This document shows positions 1-7,567 of a stretch of 15,287 nucleotides of DNA, in pieces. The stretch's first letter is position 1, and each line of letters begins with the position of its first letter. The notes under the pieces are model-generated. The model was given only the letters and a program-made list of their open reading frames with translations, did no database searches and was not told the DNA's origin. The DNA lies in NCBI GenBank assembly GCA_943326025.2, contig CALPRR020000039.1, positions 1 through 15,287 on the forward strand, in the 5' to 3' direction. Position numbers and translations under genes: made by a program. Origin of the DNA: Candidatus Kuenenia stuttgartensis. GTDB lineage: Bacteria > Bacteroidota > Bacteroidia > Flavobacteriales_D > Crocinitomicaceae.

Positions 1-67
1 AATTCATTTCGAATAGCAGTTGTCAATTTGAATTATTTCATTAAATTAATATAAAATTTCGAGTTTT

Positions 68-1795
68 ATGCAAAAAAAATGGCTAATCCAAACCCCTATT
101 AACAAAGACATCGTAGAACAATTTCGTTCAGAATTAAAAGTAGATAACGTAGTTGCTGAATTGTTATTGCAACGAAATATTTCAACATTTAAAGAAGCAG
201 AAAATTTTTTCCGTCCTAATTTAAATGAATTGCATGATCCTTTTTTAATGAAAGATATGGATCGAGCTGTTGAACGAATCAATCAAGCAATTGTAAAAGG
301 TGAAAAAATCTTGCTTTTTGGTGATTATGATGTAGATGGGACAACTGCTGTTGCTTTGATGTATTCTTATTTGAAAAAGAAATACGAACATATAGATTAT
401 TACATTCCAGATCGCTATGCTGAAGGTTATGGAATTAGCTTTTTAGGAATTGATTATGCCAAGGAAAATGATTTTTCGTTGATTATCTCATTAGATTGTG
501 GTATCAAATCGGTTGATAAGGTGGCTTTTGCGAAAGAAAAAAACATTGATTTTATAGTTTGCGATCATCACAATCCTGGAGATGAATTGCCTGATGGAAT
601 AATTTTAGATCCAAAAAGAAAAGATTGTGATTATCCTTATAAAGAATTGTCCGGGTGTGGAGTTGGTTTTAAATTATTACAAGCGTTGATTCAACAAAAT
701 CAATGGGATCAATCAGAATTGTTTGAATATTTAGATTTACTAGCCATCAGTATTGGTGCGGACATCGTTCCAATAACGGGTGAAAACAGAACTCTTTGCT
801 ATTTTGGTTTAAAGCAATTGAATGATAATCCACGAGTTGCATTTCAAGAATTATTAAAAATTGCTAAAAAAGAATTTCCTGTTACGTTGACGAATGTTGT
901 TTTCATTATTGCTCCTAGAATTAATGCGGCAGGGAGACTTCGTTCAGGAAAACATGCGGTTGAATTAATGATTTCGGATAATCGTGAAGAAATTGAGCAA
1001 ATTGCCAATGAAATCAATAACGATAATTTAGAAAGAAGAGAATTAGATAAAGAAATGACTGAAGAAGCGTTGACTCAAATTGCCTCTGATGTTAAATATA
1101 CTTCAAAAAAATCTACGGTTGTATTTAATGAAAATTGGCACAAAGGAGTTGTAGGAATTGTTGCTTCTCGATTGATTGAAAAACATTTTAAACCAACGAT
1201 TGTTTTGACGGAATCAAACGGTATGATAACAGGTTCTGCTAGAACAGTAAACAATTTTGATATTCATGAAGCATTAATTGAGTGTGAACATTTATTAGAA
1301 CAATTCGGCGGACATAAACATGCTGCAGGAATGACTTTATCAAAAGAGAATCTTACAGCATTTCAAATAAAATTTGAAGAAGTCGTTGGGAAAAGAATTG
1401 ACGTTGAAGATTTAGCTCCAATTGAGAAAGTAGATATTGAATTAGATTTCAATGAAATTTTCACTACTGAAGAAAATCGAATGAAAATTCCTCGTTTAAA
1501 GCGAATCTTGAATCAATTAGAACCGCATGGACCAGGAAATATGAAGCCCGTTTTTATTTCTAAAAATGTCTTTTCAAAAGATATTCGCATCTTAAAAGAC
1601 GAACATTTGAAGCTGACTTTAACACAACCAACTAGTGATGTTGTTATAGAAGCAATCGGGTTTAACATGGCTGAAAAAATTGATTTGGTTGCCAATGGAA
1701 TTCCGTTTGACATTCTTTACACGTTGGAAACTAATTCTTGGAACAATAGAGAAACATTGCAATTGAACATTAAAGATATTAGAAGTACAATTTGA
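68..1795 (+). CDS. recJ: Single-stranded-DNA-specific exonuclease RecJ
   Basis: RecJ is a cytoplasmic 5'-to-3' single-strand DNA exonuclease used in recombination, mismatch and base-excision repair. The 575-residue product has the full DHH-family set: DYDVDG at residues 86-91, SLDCG at 141-145, CDHH at 165-168, GADIVP near 230-235 and PRINAAGR at 283-290. The DHHA1 nucleic-acid domain shows ITGSAR (387-392) and GGHKHAAG (414-421), and a C-terminal OB-fold-like region begins around LEPHGPGNMKPVF (484-496). The metal-binding aspartates and histidines are all present, so it should be active. Length is normal for bacterial RecJ. The ATG at 68 gives a typical N terminus, and no Shine-Dalgarno precedes it, as is usual in Bacteroidota. 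The next gene starts 56 bases downstream on the same strand, so co-transcription is possible. I saw no convincing promoter box in the 67 bases before it. Confidence 0.97.
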   Translation: MQKKWLIQTPINKDIVEQFRSELKVDNVVAELLLQRNISTFKEAENFFRPNLNELHDPFLMKDMDRAVERINQAIVKGEKILLFGDYDVDGTTAVALMYSYLKKKYEHIDYYIPDRYAEGYGISFLGIDYAKENDFSLIISLDCGIKSVDKVAFAKEKNIDFIVCDHHNPGDELPDGIILDPKRKDCDYPYKELSGCGVGFKLLQALIQQNQWDQSELFEYLDLLAISIGADIVPITGENRTLCYFGLKQLNDNPRVAFQELLKIAKKEFPVTLTNVVFIIAPRINAAGRLRSGKHAVELMISDNREEIEQIANEINNDNLERRELDKEMTEEALTQIASDVKYTSKKSTVVFNENWHKGVVGIVASRLIEKHFKPTIVLTESNGMITGSARTVNNFDIHEALIECEHLLEQFGGHKHAAGMTLSKENLTAFQIKFEEVVGKRIDVEDLAPIEKVDIELDFNEIFTTEENRMKIPRLKRILNQLEPHGPGNMKPVFISKNVFSKDIRILKDEHLKLTLTQPTSDVVIEAIGFNMAEKIDLVANGIPFDILYTLETNSWNNRETLQLNIKDIRSTI

Positions 1796-1851
1796 GAAAT
1801 TCAATTTAATGTTTAATTTTAGGCGAGTTCTTGTCTTTTCAAATAAGGTTA

Positions 1852-3837
1852 ATGAAGATTATTTTAAGAATTATATTTACATTATTCATTGGATCTTCTT
1901 GTTTTTCTCAAACGAGAGAAACAGATTCTTTGTACAATAAATTAAAAACTTCAAGAAGAGATACTGTTCGAGTTCATTTATTCAATGAATTGTCTGAAAA
2001 ATTAAATACTATTAATCCTACAATTTCTTTACGCTACGCTCAAAAAGCTAGATTATTAGCAGAGATATTAAATTTCCAAAAAGGTGTAATAAAAGCACAT
2101 ACTAATATTGGTGTTGTCTATTATAGAAGATGTGATTACTCGAGTGCTCTTGAAAGCTATTTAACAGCTGAAAAATTATTAGAGTCTCATCCTAATAGTG
2201 CTTTATTGAGTGATTTATATAATAATATTGCCTTGGTTTATGTTGATATTGATAAACTATCTGTAGCAAATGATTACTTTAATAAATCGATAAAAATTGA
2301 TACCGAGTCTAAACATTATGAGGGTTTAGCATATTCTTACAATAATCTAGGTTCAATTTATGCATTAAGAAATGAATTGTTGAAGGCGAAAAAATTTTTC
2401 GAACTATCGTTAAAATATAATCAAATTTCGAATGATGATAATCTTCCATATATTTTATTGAATTTAGGGAATATTAATCGACGATTAAACAATTTATCTA
2501 CAGCAACTCGCCAAATAAATCAATCTCTTTTAGTTTTTCAAAGAAATGATGATATAATAGGTGTTGCTTCAGTTTATAATGAAATTGCTGATTTGAAAAT
2601 TTCTCAAAATAAGTACCAAGAAGCAATTTCATATTTATCAAAGAGTTTGTCTCTTTCAAAACAATATAAATTAAAAAATCAGCTACAACATAGCTATGAG
2701 TCACTTTCTAAAGCATATGAATTAACAGACAATTATAAAAAAGCAAATTATTATTTTAAGGAAAATGAAAAGCTAAAAGATCAAATTTACAGTATCGCAA
2801 ATGCTCGAAATTTGATTGAAATGCAAACAAAATATGAAAGTGAAAAACGTAAGCAAGAATTATTAAAAACAAATTCTGAAATCGATAAAAAGAATTTTCA
2901 AATAAATGTTTTTCGTATCGGCTTCATTTTGATTATTTTATTGGTTTTTTTCATTATTTATAATTTACGAGAAAAATCAAAAATCAATAAAATTATCATG
3001 AAACAAAAGCAAGCAGTAGAAATTCAAAATAAGATTATTGAAGAAAAAAATATACTTGTAGAAACACAAAATAAAGATATTAAGGATAGTATAAAATATG
3101 CTCAACGAATTCAAGAAGCTATTTTACCTCCAAAATCTTTGTGGAACAAAATCTTACCAAATTCTTTTGTTATTTATCAACCTAAAGACATTCTAAGTGG
3201 AGATTTTAATTGGATTGCTGAAACTGATACCCATATTTTTTTAGCGGCAGCAGATTGTACAGGTCATGGTGTTCCAGGAGCTTTGATTTCATTGGTTAAT
3301 TATAATTTATTGAATAAAGCGGTTCTTGAAAAAGGAATAATAAATACGGGGGAAATATTAGATGCTGTAAATAATTGGTTAACAGAAAGTTTACATCAAG
3401 AATCAGAAAATAGTACGGTAAAAGATGGAATGGATATCAGTCTGATTTCTATTAATAAAATAACAAATCAAGTTCAATTCAGTGGTGCATTTAATTCATT
3501 GTACATAGTTAATGAGCAAGAGTTAAAAATTATAAAAGGAGATAAATTTCCAGTAGGTTCATTTTTTGGTGAAGAGATTAATTTATTTAATACAATAGAT
3601 GTTCAATATAAAAATGGCGATTTATTGTATATGTTTACTGATGGTTATCCAGATCAATTTGGAGGCTCTAAGGGAAAAAAATACAAATACAATCGCTTAA
3701 AAGAAAATATGAATAAAATTGTTTCATACAGTCTGGAAGATCAAAGAAGTTTTATGTTAACTGCTTTTTACGATTGGAAAGGTGATTTTGAACAAGTTGA
3801 TGATGTTTTGATGATTGGTTTAAAGTTATTTAAATAA
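1852..3837 (+). CDS. TPR-repeat membrane protein with C-terminal SpoIIE/PP2C-type phosphatase domain
   Basis: This looks like a one-protein sensor-effector: an exported TPR region, one membrane helix, and a cytoplasmic serine/threonine phosphatase. Numbering is from ATG 1852 (661 residues). Residues 1-19 form a signal peptide with likely cleavage SCFS|Q20. About six TPR-like helical hairpins fill roughly 45-310. A charged helix leads to a transmembrane segment at about 352-371, then a coiled coil (about 375-415), then the phosphatase domain starting at QRIQEAILPP (418). PPM-type acidic metal ligands are visible: SGDF with D451, DCTGHGVPG with D468, FTDG with D597 and VDD with D650/D651, so catalysis should be intact. 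A TTG at 1831 in the same frame would add seven residues before the signal peptide and is unlikely as the start. The architecture is common in Flavobacteriia. Its substrate is unknown, and no anti-sigma or anti-anti-sigma partner is nearby. Confidence 0.9.
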   Translation: MKIILRIIFTLFIGSSCFSQTRETDSLYNKLKTSRRDTVRVHLFNELSEKLNTINPTISLRYAQKARLLAEILNFQKGVIKAHTNIGVVYYRRCDYSSALESYLTAEKLLESHPNSALLSDLYNNIALVYVDIDKLSVANDYFNKSIKIDTESKHYEGLAYSYNNLGSIYALRNELLKAKKFFELSLKYNQISNDDNLPYILLNLGNINRRLNNLSTATRQINQSLLVFQRNDDIIGVASVYNEIADLKISQNKYQEAISYLSKSLSLSKQYKLKNQLQHSYESLSKAYELTDNYKKANYYFKENEKLKDQIYSIANARNLIEMQTKYESEKRKQELLKTNSEIDKKNFQINVFRIGFILIILLVFFIIYNLREKSKINKIIMKQKQAVEIQNKIIEEKNILVETQNKDIKDSIKYAQRIQEAILPPKSLWNKILPNSFVIYQPKDILSGDFNWIAETDTHIFLAAADCTGHGVPGALISLVNYNLLNKAVLEKGIINTGEILDAVNNWLTESLHQESENSTVKDGMDISLISINKITNQVQFSGAFNSLYIVNEQELKIIKGDKFPVGSFFGEEINLFNTIDVQYKNGDLLYMFTDGYPDQFGGSKGKKYKYNRLKENMNKIVSYSLEDQRSFMLTAFYDWKGDFEQVDDVLMIGLKLFK

Positions 3838-3867
3838 AAAAGCTGTCTTAATAATTTAAAGACAGCT
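3836..3867 (-). terminator. Rho-independent terminator of the lipoprotein pair
   Basis: A 9-bp perfect stem (AGCTGTCTT at 3841-3849 with AAGACAGCT at 3859-3867) and a 9-base loop are followed, on the minus strand, by a run of six T (plus-strand A at 3836-3841). The T-tract lies only on this side, so it serves minus-strand transcripts arriving from 3890. Without a T-tract on the plus side it may only weakly stop the convergent phosphatase transcript, whose stop codon it touches. Confidence 0.85.
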
Positions 3868-3889
3868 GTATAAGATTTATTAATAAATT

Positions 3890-4267
3890 TTATTGAATAT
3901 AAACACCCGAACCTGTCGATTTTTCTTGTTCAATTTTAATAATTCCCTCACCAGATAAATTATCTTTTGAAGCTTTGATATTTAATACACAAACACCAGC
4001 TTGACCTAATTGATAAACATCATTGTAGTTAAAATAAGCTACCCCGTTAATATTTGCATAAGCAGTATCATGAACAGTTACTGCAGCTTGATGACCTGTA
4101 GTTGATGTAGCATAAAGAACAACTTTTGCATTATCAACTGGAGCCCCAGTAGATTTATATAAAACAGTTATTGTAGCAATTGTATCTTTTTTCTTTCTAC
4201 AACCAACCAAACCAACTAAAGCAATGATGCTAAGAAATAAGAATGTTTTTTTAGATATTATTTTCAT
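3890..4267 (-). CDS. Small lipoprotein with Ig-like/carboxypeptidase-regulatory-like beta domain
   Basis: The 125-residue product starts with a lipoprotein signal peptide, MKIISKKTFLFLSIIALVGL, followed by a lipobox (LVGC, Cys23). The residues after Cys are basic (RKKKD), which does not match the acidic Bacteroidetes surface-export signal, so a periplasm-facing membrane anchor is as likely as surface display. The remainder (about 30-120) alternates short hydrophobic beta-strands with glycine turns. The stretch TVLYKSTGAPVDNAKVVLY and the later NGVAYF resemble the start and middle of carboxypeptidase-regulatory-like or CNA-B-like beta-sandwich domains. I do not recognise a specific family or function. 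It lies 26 bases behind a similar gene and appears to be its paralogue; the two share a terminator at 3836-3867. Confidence 0.8.
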   Translation of the reverse strand: MKIISKKTFLFLSIIALVGLVGCRKKKDTIATITVLYKSTGAPVDNAKVVLYATSTTGHQAAVTVHDTAYANINGVAYFNYNDVYQLGQAGVCVLNIKASKDNLSGEGIIKIEQEKSTGSGVYIQ

Positions 4268-4293
4268 TTTGTATAAGGTTTAATTCATTATTA

Positions 4294-4680
4294 TTAATCT
4301 GTAAAATAAAGTGTTTCTACTGTTGTTATGTGAACACGACACCTAACTCTTCCTGTTCCTGATTTTGCATCTTTTTTAAATACAATATCAAAGTAACCAG
4401 TTGGATTTTCTTTTTCACCTGCTAAATCAAAATAAGGTTGCATATCAAAAGTTGCATATCCTGATGCATTTGTAGTTGCTGTATCAATATATTCTTTAGT
4501 TGGAGGATTTGAATTTACATCTCCAATAATGATCACTTTCGTATCAGCTAATAATTCGTTGTTTTTTGATCTAATATAAATTTTTAAAACAGATGCATCT
4601 TTGTTTTTACAACCACTGAATATAAATAAAGTACTTATCGATAAACACAGTAAAATGATATATTTCAATTTTAATTTCAT
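4294..4680 (-). CDS. Small lipoprotein, paralogue of the downstream neighbour
   Basis: The 128-residue product has a lipoprotein signal peptide ending in FSGC (Cys24), followed by KNKD. The mature part has the same plan as the adjacent 125-residue protein: an early strand with a polar turn (LKIYIRSKNNELLADTKVII), a TTNASGYATF turn-strand motif at the position of NINGVAYF in the neighbour, and a C-terminal strand pair. This suggests an old tandem duplication with considerable divergence. The fold is probably a small immunoglobulin-like or carboxypeptidase-regulatory-like sandwich; no catalytic motif is visible. It is the first gene of a two-gene unit reading away from pheS. No TAnnTTTG box could be found upstream, so its promoter is undetermined. 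Confidence 0.8.
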   Translation of the reverse strand: MKLKLKYIILLCLSISTLFIFSGCKNKDASVLKIYIRSKNNELLADTKVIIIGDVNSNPPTKEYIDTATTNASGYATFDMQPYFDLAGEKENPTGYFDIVFKKDAKSGTGRVRCRVHITTVETLYFTD

Positions 4681-4762
4681 ACAATTTTAATTCAATGAAT
4701 TGCTGTTATTATATTCTCTTAACACCAGCACTCGTTGTTTTTCTTTATTTTAATAACTCCTA

Positions 4763-4887
4763 ATCAAGTTGAAGTATCTTATTGTTCGACAACCCACGCT
4801 AATATATTTGAAAAATACACTTAATATTAGAGGTGTTTTGCTAAATAATATTTTTATTTTTAATGTATTATTTTACTTTAACTTGAT
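4763..4887. repeat. 125-bp segment bounded by 14-bp inverted repeats
   Basis: ATCAAGTTGAAGTA at 4763-4776 and TACTTTAACTTGAT at 4874-4887 are reverse complements with a single mismatch (13 of 14). They enclose 97 bases with no coding potential. The flanks TA / AA do not give a clear target duplication. This could be a small non-autonomous element remnant, a pair of regulator half-sites, or chance in AT-rich DNA. Confidence 0.4.
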
Positions 4888-4957
4888 AAAAAATCCGAAT
4901 TAAAGATATATTAAATTTTTTATATTTTTATATTTTAAATTCTGTTTATTAATTTAT

Positions 4958-4965
4958 TACCTTCG
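4958..4965 (+). promoter_or_regulatory. Putative -7 promoter element of pheS
   Basis: TACCTTCG matches the Bacteroidetes -7 element TAnnTTTG except for one base; the same TTCG variant stands before ileS. Transcription would begin near 4972 and leave a leader of about 93 bases, long for this window. No clear TTG-type -33 element is visible. Confidence 0.45.
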
Positions 4966-5064
4966 TACGTTGAAAGTGAAGGATTGTTTCATTATTTTAA
5001 ATTCTTTAATGAATTGTAATTTAGACGTATAAAATCCTTAAAAGTTGGTTCTATTTGAATAAAA

Positions 5065-6087
5065 ATGAAAAATAAGATTGAATTAATTACGAATGAGATA
5101 AATGATTTCAAAATTGAAGATGTAAAAGCATTGGAAAATTTTAGAATTCACTTTTTAGGATCTAAAGGCATTATAAAAGATTTATTTAGTGATTTAAAAG
5201 CTGTTCCGAATGAAGAAAAAAGAGAAGTTGGACAGTTATTAAATGGTCTAAGAACAGTTGCAGAGGAAAAATTAGCTAAGTATAAAGAACAACTAGAATC
5301 TAGTTCAAGTCAAGAAAATTCTATTGATTTGTCAAGAACATCGGATGATTCAAATGTTGGTTCTAGACATCCATTGATGTTAGTAAGAAGTGAAATCATT
5401 GAAATTTTTAGTAGAATAGGTTATACCGTCTCAGAAGGTCCAGAAATAGAAGATGATTGGCATAATTTCTCTGCATTGAATTTTGCACCAGAACATCCTG
5501 CAAGAGACATGCAAGATACTTTTTTCATTGAAAAAGGGGAGAATGAAATGGCTTTGAGAACTCATACATCATCCGTTCAAGTTCGTGTGATGGAAAATAG
5601 TACACCTCCAATTAGGACAATTTCTCCAGGAAGAGTATATAGAAATGAAGCAATTTCTGCAAGAGCACATTGTTTCTTCCATCAAGTGGAAGGATTGTAT
5701 ATAGATAAAAATGTTTCATTTGCAGATTTAAAACAAACACTCTTATACTTTGCAAAAGAGCTATTTGGAGAAAAAGCACAAATAAGAATGCGTCCTTCTT
5801 ATTTTCCTTTTACTGAGCCTAGTGCAGAAGTAGATGTTTCATGTTCAATTTGTAATTCAAAAGGATGTAATGTTTGTAAATACACAGGTTGGTTAGAAAT
5901 TTTAGGGTGTGGAATGGTTGATCCAGCTGTTTTAGAAGCTTCAGGTATTGATTCTAAAGTATATTCAGGATTTGCTTTCGGTATGGGGGTTGAAAGAATT
6001 ACGCAATTAAAATATAAAGTCAACGATTTACGTTTGTATTCAGAAAACGATGTTCGTTTCTTGAAACAATTTACAGCAGGTATTTAA
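5065..6087 (+). CDS. pheS: Phenylalanyl-tRNA synthetase alpha subunit
   Basis: PheS is the catalytic subunit of the cytoplasmic alpha2-beta2 enzyme that charges tRNA-Phe. The 340-residue product has the usual length. Residues 1-90 form the N-terminal tRNA-binding coiled coil. Class II motifs follow: motif 1 region SRHPLMLVRSEI (100-111), motif 2 GRVYRNE plus FHQVEG (189-195, 205-210), and motif 3 GFAFGMGVERI (302-312). A cysteine knuckle (C260, C263, C268, C271, spacing CX2C-X4-CX2C) sits just before GWLEILGCGMV; this insert occurs in many bacterial PheS proteins but not in the E. coli enzyme, and may bind zinc. pheT does not follow, so the beta subunit must be encoded elsewhere, as is frequent in Bacteroidota. 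The next gene begins 28 bases downstream on the same strand. Confidence 0.97.
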   Translation: MKNKIELITNEINDFKIEDVKALENFRIHFLGSKGIIKDLFSDLKAVPNEEKREVGQLLNGLRTVAEEKLAKYKEQLESSSSQENSIDLSRTSDDSNVGSRHPLMLVRSEIIEIFSRIGYTVSEGPEIEDDWHNFSALNFAPEHPARDMQDTFFIEKGENEMALRTHTSSVQVRVMENSTPPIRTISPGRVYRNEAISARAHCFFHQVEGLYIDKNVSFADLKQTLLYFAKELFGEKAQIRMRPSYFPFTEPSAEVDVSCSICNSKGCNVCKYTGWLEILGCGMVDPAVLEASGIDSKVYSGFAFGMGVERITQLKYKVNDLRLYSENDVRFLKQFTAGI

Positions 6088-6115
6088 TAATTTATAGTTT
6101 AAAGTTAATAGTTCC

Positions 6116-6487
6116 ATGGGATTCTTTTCTAAAAGCACATCAGTTACTTTTCCTTGGTTGGAATTAAATTCAATTGCACAATTGGAAGAATTATGGGATA
6201 ATTCAGCTAATTCTGAAAAATCGATTTTAATTTTTAAACACAGTACAAGATGTAGTATTTCATCAATGGTCAAAAATCAATTTGAAAAACATTGGAATAC
6301 GAATATTGATAACTGTGAAGTTTACTATTTGGATTTAATTCAATTTCGAGAAGTTTCCAATCGCATTGAAAGTTTAATGGGAGTTGTACATCAATCACCT
6401 CAAGCAATTGTTTTTAAAAACAAACACGTTATTTATCATGAATCTCACAACGGGATTGATGCGAAAGATATTGAAAAAGCACTTTAA
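6116..6487 (+). CDS. ytxJ: YtxJ family, bacillithiol-associated thioredoxin-like protein
   Basis: The 123-residue cytosolic protein matches the YtxJ family, named for its link with bacillithiol redox systems. The thioredoxin-like fold is shown by the strand ILIFKHSTRC with the active-site sequence CSIS at 46-49, a helix MVKNQFEKHW, a strand YYLDLIQ, and the cis-proline segment HQSPQAIVF (P95). Only one cysteine is present at the active site, which suggests monothiol (bacilliredoxin-like) chemistry rather than dithiol reduction. A second cysteine (C67, in DNCEVY) lies away from it. There is no signal peptide. The gene sits 28 bases after pheS and 12 bases before the cyclotransferase gene, so the three are probably co-transcribed. 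The biochemical activity of the family is not well settled, so 'bacilliredoxin' would be an inference. Confidence 0.9.
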   Translation: MGFFSKSTSVTFPWLELNSIAQLEELWDNSANSEKSILIFKHSTRCSISSMVKNQFEKHWNTNIDNCEVYYLDLIQFREVSNRIESLMGVVHQSPQAIVFKNKHVIYHESHNGIDAKDIEKAL

Positions 6488-6499
6488 TCATTTTAACTA

Positions 6500-7567
6500 A
6501 TGAAAAAATACATTATCATAGGTCTTCTATTGCTTGTCGTAGCTTCGATGATCATTAAGCCACTTTTATCAGGAGGCGATTCTTCTGAAATTCCAGCAAC
6601 ATTTGAATTCAAAGAAAATTTAGCAACTGTTTGGAACAAACAAATTGAGCTTAAAATCAATGTTAATTCTGATGATATCGAAAAATTAGAATTAATCTAC
6701 AATGATAGTGTTTTTAAAATGTGGACAAAGCCTTCTTCAACAATCGTTTTTCCATTTAATGCTAGTTATTATGGATTAGGTGCAAAAAACTTAATCTTAC
6801 AATCGACTTTGTCAGATGGAACAATTCAAACAGACGAGAGAATGGTACGCGTTCTTTCAGATGTAAAACCTCAATTTTGGAAATCTAAAATTGATGCATC
6901 ATTTGCTCATCAGACTTCAAGTTTTACACAAGGATTGGAATTTGATGATCAAACATTTATTGAAAGTACTGGTCAGAAAGGAGAGAGTATGATTGCAAAA
7001 GTTGACTTAAAATCAGGTTCAATCAAAAATACAATTGCTTTGGACGCTACTTATTTTGGGGAAGGAATTACAATTATTAACGGTAAAATCTTCCAGTTAA
7101 CATGGCAAGAACAAAAATGTTTTGTTTACGATAAAAATACCCTACAAATTATTAAAGATATTCCATATACTGGCGAAGGTTGGGGATTATGTAACGATGG
7201 AAAATCGATTATTATGTCCGATGGAAGCGAGCGCATAACGTTTAGAAATTCGGAAACATTCAATGTTGAAAAAGTAATTGAAGTGTACGATGAAAAAGGT
7301 CCTATATCTAGTTTAAACGAATTAGAATATATCGAAGGTAAAATCTATGCTAATGTATGGATGACGAATAGTATCATCGTTATTAATCCATCAAACGGTA
7401 AAGTAGAAGCGATCATCGATTGCACAGATCTAGAAAAAGCAGGTAAAGGTTTAGTAGGTGATGTATTAAACGGAATTGCTTACAATAAATTAACTAAAAA
7501 AATCTATTGTACAGGTAAAAAATGGGATAAACTTTTTGAAGTTTCATTTTTGAAGCCTGGGGTTTAG
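6500..7567 (+). CDS. Glutaminyl-peptide cyclotransferase (papaya/bacterial beta-propeller type)
   Basis: The enzyme converts N-terminal glutamine of exported proteins to pyroglutamate. The 355-residue product has an N-terminal hydrophobic segment (residues 4-20, after MKK) without a lipobox cysteine, so it is a signal anchor or signal peptide placing the enzyme in the periplasm. Residues about 30-120 form a small beta domain. The five-bladed propeller of the Glu_cyclase_2 family covers about 125-350, with typical motifs FTQGLE (142-147), GEGI (187-190), LTWQ (200-203), TGEGWGL (224-230), SDGS (240-243), LNELEY (272-277), ANVW (284-287), LNGIAY (323-328) and GKKWDKLFEV (339-348). It follows ytxJ by 12 bases. 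The last residues (LKPGV) and the stop codon run into an intergenic repeat at 7566, so the original 3' end may have been altered. Confidence 0.92.
   Translation: MKKYIIIGLLLLVVASMIIKPLLSGGDSSEIPATFEFKENLATVWNKQIELKINVNSDDIEKLELIYNDSVFKMWTKPSSTIVFPFNASYYGLGAKNLILQSTLSDGTIQTDERMVRVLSDVKPQFWKSKIDASFAHQTSSFTQGLEFDDQTFIESTGQKGESMIAKVDLKSGSIKNTIALDATYFGEGITIINGKIFQLTWQEQKCFVYDKNTLQIIKDIPYTGEGWGLCNDGKSIIMSDGSERITFRNSETFNVEKVIEVYDEKGPISSLNELEYIEGKIYANVWMTNSIIVINPSNGKVEAIIDCTDLEKAGKGLVGDVLNGIAYNKLTKKIYCTGKKWDKLFEVSFLKPGV

Larger units (their letters stand above)
4681..5064. other. Divergent intergenic region, 384 bases
   Basis: This region lies between the lipoprotein pair and pheS and holds no gene that I can support. 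It is extremely AT-rich on the pheS side. On the lipoprotein side it contains two more GC-rich islets, around 4721-4735 (AACACCAGCACTCG) and 4785-4800 (TTCGACAACCCACGCT). It also carries a long-spaced inverted repeat (listed separately) and the likely pheS promoter at 4958-4965. Confidence 0.6.

Noticed and set aside
5..22. Shared 11-mer CATTTCGAATA upstream of recJ and upstream of ileS (near 14272)
   Set aside because: Pairs of 11-base matches are expected by chance in 15 kb of AT-rich DNA, and the flanks do not align further.
1831..1851. TTG start that would lengthen the TPR phosphatase by seven residues
   Set aside because: It would put polar residues before a normal signal peptide that starts with MKIILRI at the ATG 1852.
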